Source: Trichoplax adhaerens (Eukaryota > Placozoa > Uniplacotomia > Trichoplacea > Trichoplacidae). From it: 64,000 bases of DNA. Every line of letters starts with the position of its first letter. Within the stretch, counting starts at the first letter, position 1. This document shows, one piece after another, positions 60,653-64,000 of this stretch. The stretch is from assembly GCF_000150275.1 (NCBI RefSeq), contig NW_002060949.1, positions 3,726,449 to 3,790,448 on the forward strand, given 5' to 3'. A program made the translations under genes and the position numbers. A model generated the notes under the pieces. That model ran no database searches. It saw nothing but the letters and a program-made list of their open reading frames with translations, and was not told the DNA's origin.

Positions 60653-62571
60653 ATGCAATATATCCATCCAGCAGCAACTTCGAGAATACCAAGATACCTT
60701 TTAGCTACGAGCATTTTTCAGATTATTAGTGGACTAGGTGCATCAATTACCGGCAGCGTAGCTTTCATTCTACGTCAAGAAGATAGCAATGTTGGCTTAG
60801 TGAGTGCAGGAGGAATATGGAGTGGCTTTTTTGTAAGTATAATAATATTTTTCGTTACTTGTATGCTTTCCAGTATATATATAATCGCGTAAACATCATG
60901 TTTTGCTTTTAAATATGAACAAAGTCTTATCTCCTGAAATTAACTATAATTTTATTAGTATTAGTTTTTTAATACTATAAATAAAAAAAGATAGCTTGCT
61001 GTACTTTAGCTTTTATGTTATACATTTTACTTCACTATTATGGAAATGTCCAAGTATATTAATTACATTTTAATTCTGGAACTAAAGTATTAATATTTGA
61101 AAGCTTCACATTAGCCATATTATTTAATTTCTTAAAATCAAATGATACCTGATGATATGCTACCAAATTGTATTGGATAAATCTCAATATAACATTTAAT
61201 TAGCCACAGTAATGTGTCGTATGGTACATTAGGAGAAGATTATCTATAAAAAAGAAGTAAAAAGTGATCAAATCTTTGAATCTTTGAATTAATAGCCATT
61301 GTATATGTAGTTGCAAGCTTGAACTAAGAACGAGGTTTAACCATAAAATTTATCAAATTATTAAATAGTATAATCCATAAATTCACCAACTTTAGCAACG
61401 ATTAAAAGAATTGAGTACGTAGATAAATCAAAATATTACGGCCAAAAAATTAATTATGAAACAGTCAGTAAATCTGAGAGCTAGCTGATGGTATAGGTTA
61501 AATAGAATAAAATTCGCTATCTGTTAGATAAATGTTAGCATTTTACGATTAACCTTTCCTGGAGAATTGGGATATATACGAAAAGAACAATTAAGAATTA
61601 TTACTATAATTTCCGATCAAATTGTCCCGATGTTAGATAAATGAAGTAACCTCTAGATATTTTATATCATATCAATTTCTAAATTGATGATTTTGTCTTT
61701 TATTCGTTGCATTTCGATCTCTTATTAATTTGCTATTCCTATTTATATAGTTAATGTGTAGTGGCATACTTGGTGTACTGTTTCATGTCTTCAAGTACAA
61801 AAATAAGAACTTGGTTGGTATTCTTAGATTCTCATGATAAAAGGCTGTATTAAATTAACAAGTCTAATTGCAATTAATCCACGTGCATTATATCTATCAT
61901 CTTCTGAATTTAAATATATAATCCTAGATTACGATCACTACGTTTACTGCTATAGCTATACTGCGAAATTGTACTAACTTGAATGAATAATTGAAACTGT
62001 TAGGCTGCAGCAAGAGTAATTTTGTCTTGTATGGCAGTGGCTACATCAGCTACAGCATTTGCTCTTCACCTATATGGAACAAGAACGAAGATTTCTGTTT
62101 ATCTTAGCGCTTTTCTAGCTGTAGGCTTTGTTTGCAGTATGACTAAAACCTCCATTGTAAGTTACGATTGTTGCCGGACTTTGACAACCGAGGTAAAAAG
62201 TGTTGACGAATTTCATTTTAAGTTACTATTTTAATTCAGCTGTATTATAAACGCAATATAAATTTATGGTCACTTTCATTCTCGTTCAACATATAAACAT
62301 AAAATTTTTCCTTTTGTGACTGTAGGAAGTAAACCGAACTACAGTAGCTCCAGCAGTGAATTATCCTTATTTACAAGTTCCTGTCTTCGTTGAGCCTGTT
62401 CCACGATATAGTAATAATACCATCCCTCTTCAAAATCTTCGCTCTCATCATAACGAAAATCCAATTATCGTTAGTTATCCGCAAAGTCATCAATTTCCGA
62501 TGTCGCAAACCTATAGCAATAATCCATCGGCTTTCGTTACTTACAAGCCAGCTAATAAAGTGGAAGCTTGA
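60653..62571 (+). CDS. CD20/MS4A-like four-pass membrane protein E
   Basis: Exons 60653-60832, 61751-61813, 62004-62192 and 62326-62571, all phase 0, 225 aa. TM1 is LLATSIFQIISGLGASITGSVAF; SAGGIWSGFF then leads to TM2 (LMCSGILGVLFHVF, split by intron 1). TM3 is VILSCMAVATSATAFALHLY and TM4 is ISVYLSAFLAVGFVCSM. The tail (about 81 aa) is rich in Pro, Tyr, Asn and Ser (VNYPYLQVPVFVEPVPRYSN and several SY/TY sites) but lacks the PPPPY boxes of gene A. The start at 60653 is preferred because an acceptor-like TATTCAG lies 12 bases upstream; an in-frame ATG at 60581 would add 24 residues. Intron 2 has a GTTGGT donor. An AATAAA follows at 62721. Confidence 0.83.
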
Positions 62572-64000
62572 GCACACGATAGGAGTAAATATTAACAGTT
62601 TGTAGAGCAGTTATTAGCAGCAGGGATAAATTTAACGATTCAACAAGACCGAGACAGTAGAATGGTTACTCTTTAATATGACTGGCATATGATTTTTCTA
62701 CACTATAAGCCTACCGTATCAATAAATACTTATTTCTTTCTTAGATCAGTCAAATATGCAGCGTACAAACGCTACTGATTACTATATCTCACTTGGTCGC
62801 CCATAAAAATAATACTAGACGCACTTCTACTTTGCTTCTTGCTTTAACAGCATTGCATACATATCAATTCAAAAATCATGAAATAGAATAGAACAACTTC
62901 TAAAACCTAATCAACAGGGATATTTTCGGTATCAACGATAGCATCAGGTATAATATCTGTATGCTGTATGTATATACATAAAAACATAGTTATCACCTTA
63001 CTATTTCTCCTTAATAAAAACCTACTATACCTGTTCTTTATATATAGCAATATGAATTTATTTCAGAAGATTATAATAAGTTTTTACCGTTTTAAAATGT
63101 AAATACATAAAAATAGTAATAGAATTAACTTTAATTTAAGGTTTAAACTTAACCAGATTAAGATTAAAATAATAAGAAGCAGAGTATTAGATGAATTTTG
63201 TTACTTTCCGTTCTTCAATCGATACTCAGTTTAGATAGTACGTAATACATTTAATACTATAGCAGCTAAAAATTAACAATTTCGACGTTTTGATTTCTTC
63301 TAATTATAAATCAGAGCCTCAGAAGGAGCTTTTTCTAACTGTTATTGCCAATGCCAATTGATTATCTTAATTTGATCTGTTCATATCGAGGCCATTAACA
63401 CGTTTCATACTTCATCTCACTAATTAGTTGGTTTATGGCCGATCTTGATTTAATTTTTCTCACATTGTGACGATGCATTTTTAGTTATTATGATGAATTT
63501 CAAAACTATAAATATAAATTCTAACTCTATTAAACAGTTGATCTGTATACGGATGCCCAATAAAATTTTTAAAACGTTGCGAACAGGCTAATGGCCAAAG
63601 CTGTTATCATACTGTGTAAATCTATAGACTGCAGTAATTTTGCTTTCAATTATTACGTTCGTTCAATTACTATTCTACTCAACGGACTGAAATTCGTTAA
63701 AATATCGAACGAAAAATGAAGTAATAGTTAAGGTATTAGTACATACAGTGCTTTACATCGAAAAATTTCGTCATTCTCTATTTTTTAAAAGCTATTAACG
63801 AGATATTATGGAAGCTTTCTACTTACAGTACTATTATTGTAAAATTTTAATAAACAGCCGTTTATGATACTCCCAGTAATGAATCAAGATGATTATCATT
63901 ATCTGTACTTCAACAAGTAATAGTGGCTGGTTGAATTCGCACATTTTAAGTATGTATTGATATAAAAATAAATTGTTTTACCGTTTATATTTGTATTTGC
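62572..64000. other. 3' flank of gene E, nothing recognised
   Basis: AT-rich sequence to the window end. No credible exon, RNA gene or repeat seen beyond the poly(A) candidate. Confidence 0.45.
62721..62726 (+). promoter_or_regulatory. Candidate poly(A) signal of gene E
   Basis: AATAAA 150 bases after the gene E stop codon. Position is reasonable; chance occurrence is common in this AT-rich DNA. Confidence 0.4.

Overview
The window is AT-rich eukaryotic nuclear DNA from an animal. Genes are compact, with short phase-consistent GT-AG introns, and lie among long AT-rich non-coding stretches. The gene set is two mGluR-like class C GPCRs, an insulin-receptor-substrate protein with PH, PTB and YxxM array, DCAF13, N6AMT1 and a cluster of CD20/MS4A-like four-pass membrane proteins. 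With this composition it best fits a non-bilaterian metazoan. A placozoan of the Trichoplax/Hoilungia type is my first guess and a sponge is the alternative. This is inference from gene content, not a database match.

Layout. 0.7-10.2 kb: two class C GPCRs in tandem on the plus strand; the first has one intron and a diverged ligand pocket, the second is intronless with a more canonical pocket. 11.7-15.1 kb (minus): DCAF13/Sof1, whose 14 exons I reconstructed into a complete 448-aa WD40 protein. 18.7-18.9 kb (minus): a 90-aa coiled-coil protein I do not recognise. 20.9-22.4 kb (minus): N6AMT1/HemK2 methyltransferase, 7 exons, 219 aa, with a GC-AG first intron. 22.7-24.8 kb: repeat-rich block with palindromic ACAGT repeats, a 10 x 46 bp minisatellite and an LTR-like segment. 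26.4-31.0 kb (minus): IRS-like adaptor, 4 exons, 812 aa, ending in ten clustered YxxM-type tyrosine motifs. 35.5-62.6 kb: CD20-like four-pass membrane proteins, two genes on minus (A, B) and two on plus (C, E), plus an orphan pair of exons (D) that looks like part of a fifth copy. A 50-bp assembly gap (42766-42815) lies in intron 1 of gene B.

DCAF13 (18S rRNA processing) and N6AMT1 (translation-factor and DNA/protein methylation) are housekeeping genes; the IRS protein links receptor tyrosine kinases to PI3K; the GPCRs and CD20-like proteins are membrane proteins that look locally duplicated. There is no sign of an operon or a bacterial-type system. The most unusual items are the CD20-like cluster with its constant exon pattern, the YxxM-rich IRS in what may be a very early-branching animal, and the palindromic ACAGT repeats. 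All spliced models were built by hand from homology, splice consensus and reading phase; none is backed by transcripts.
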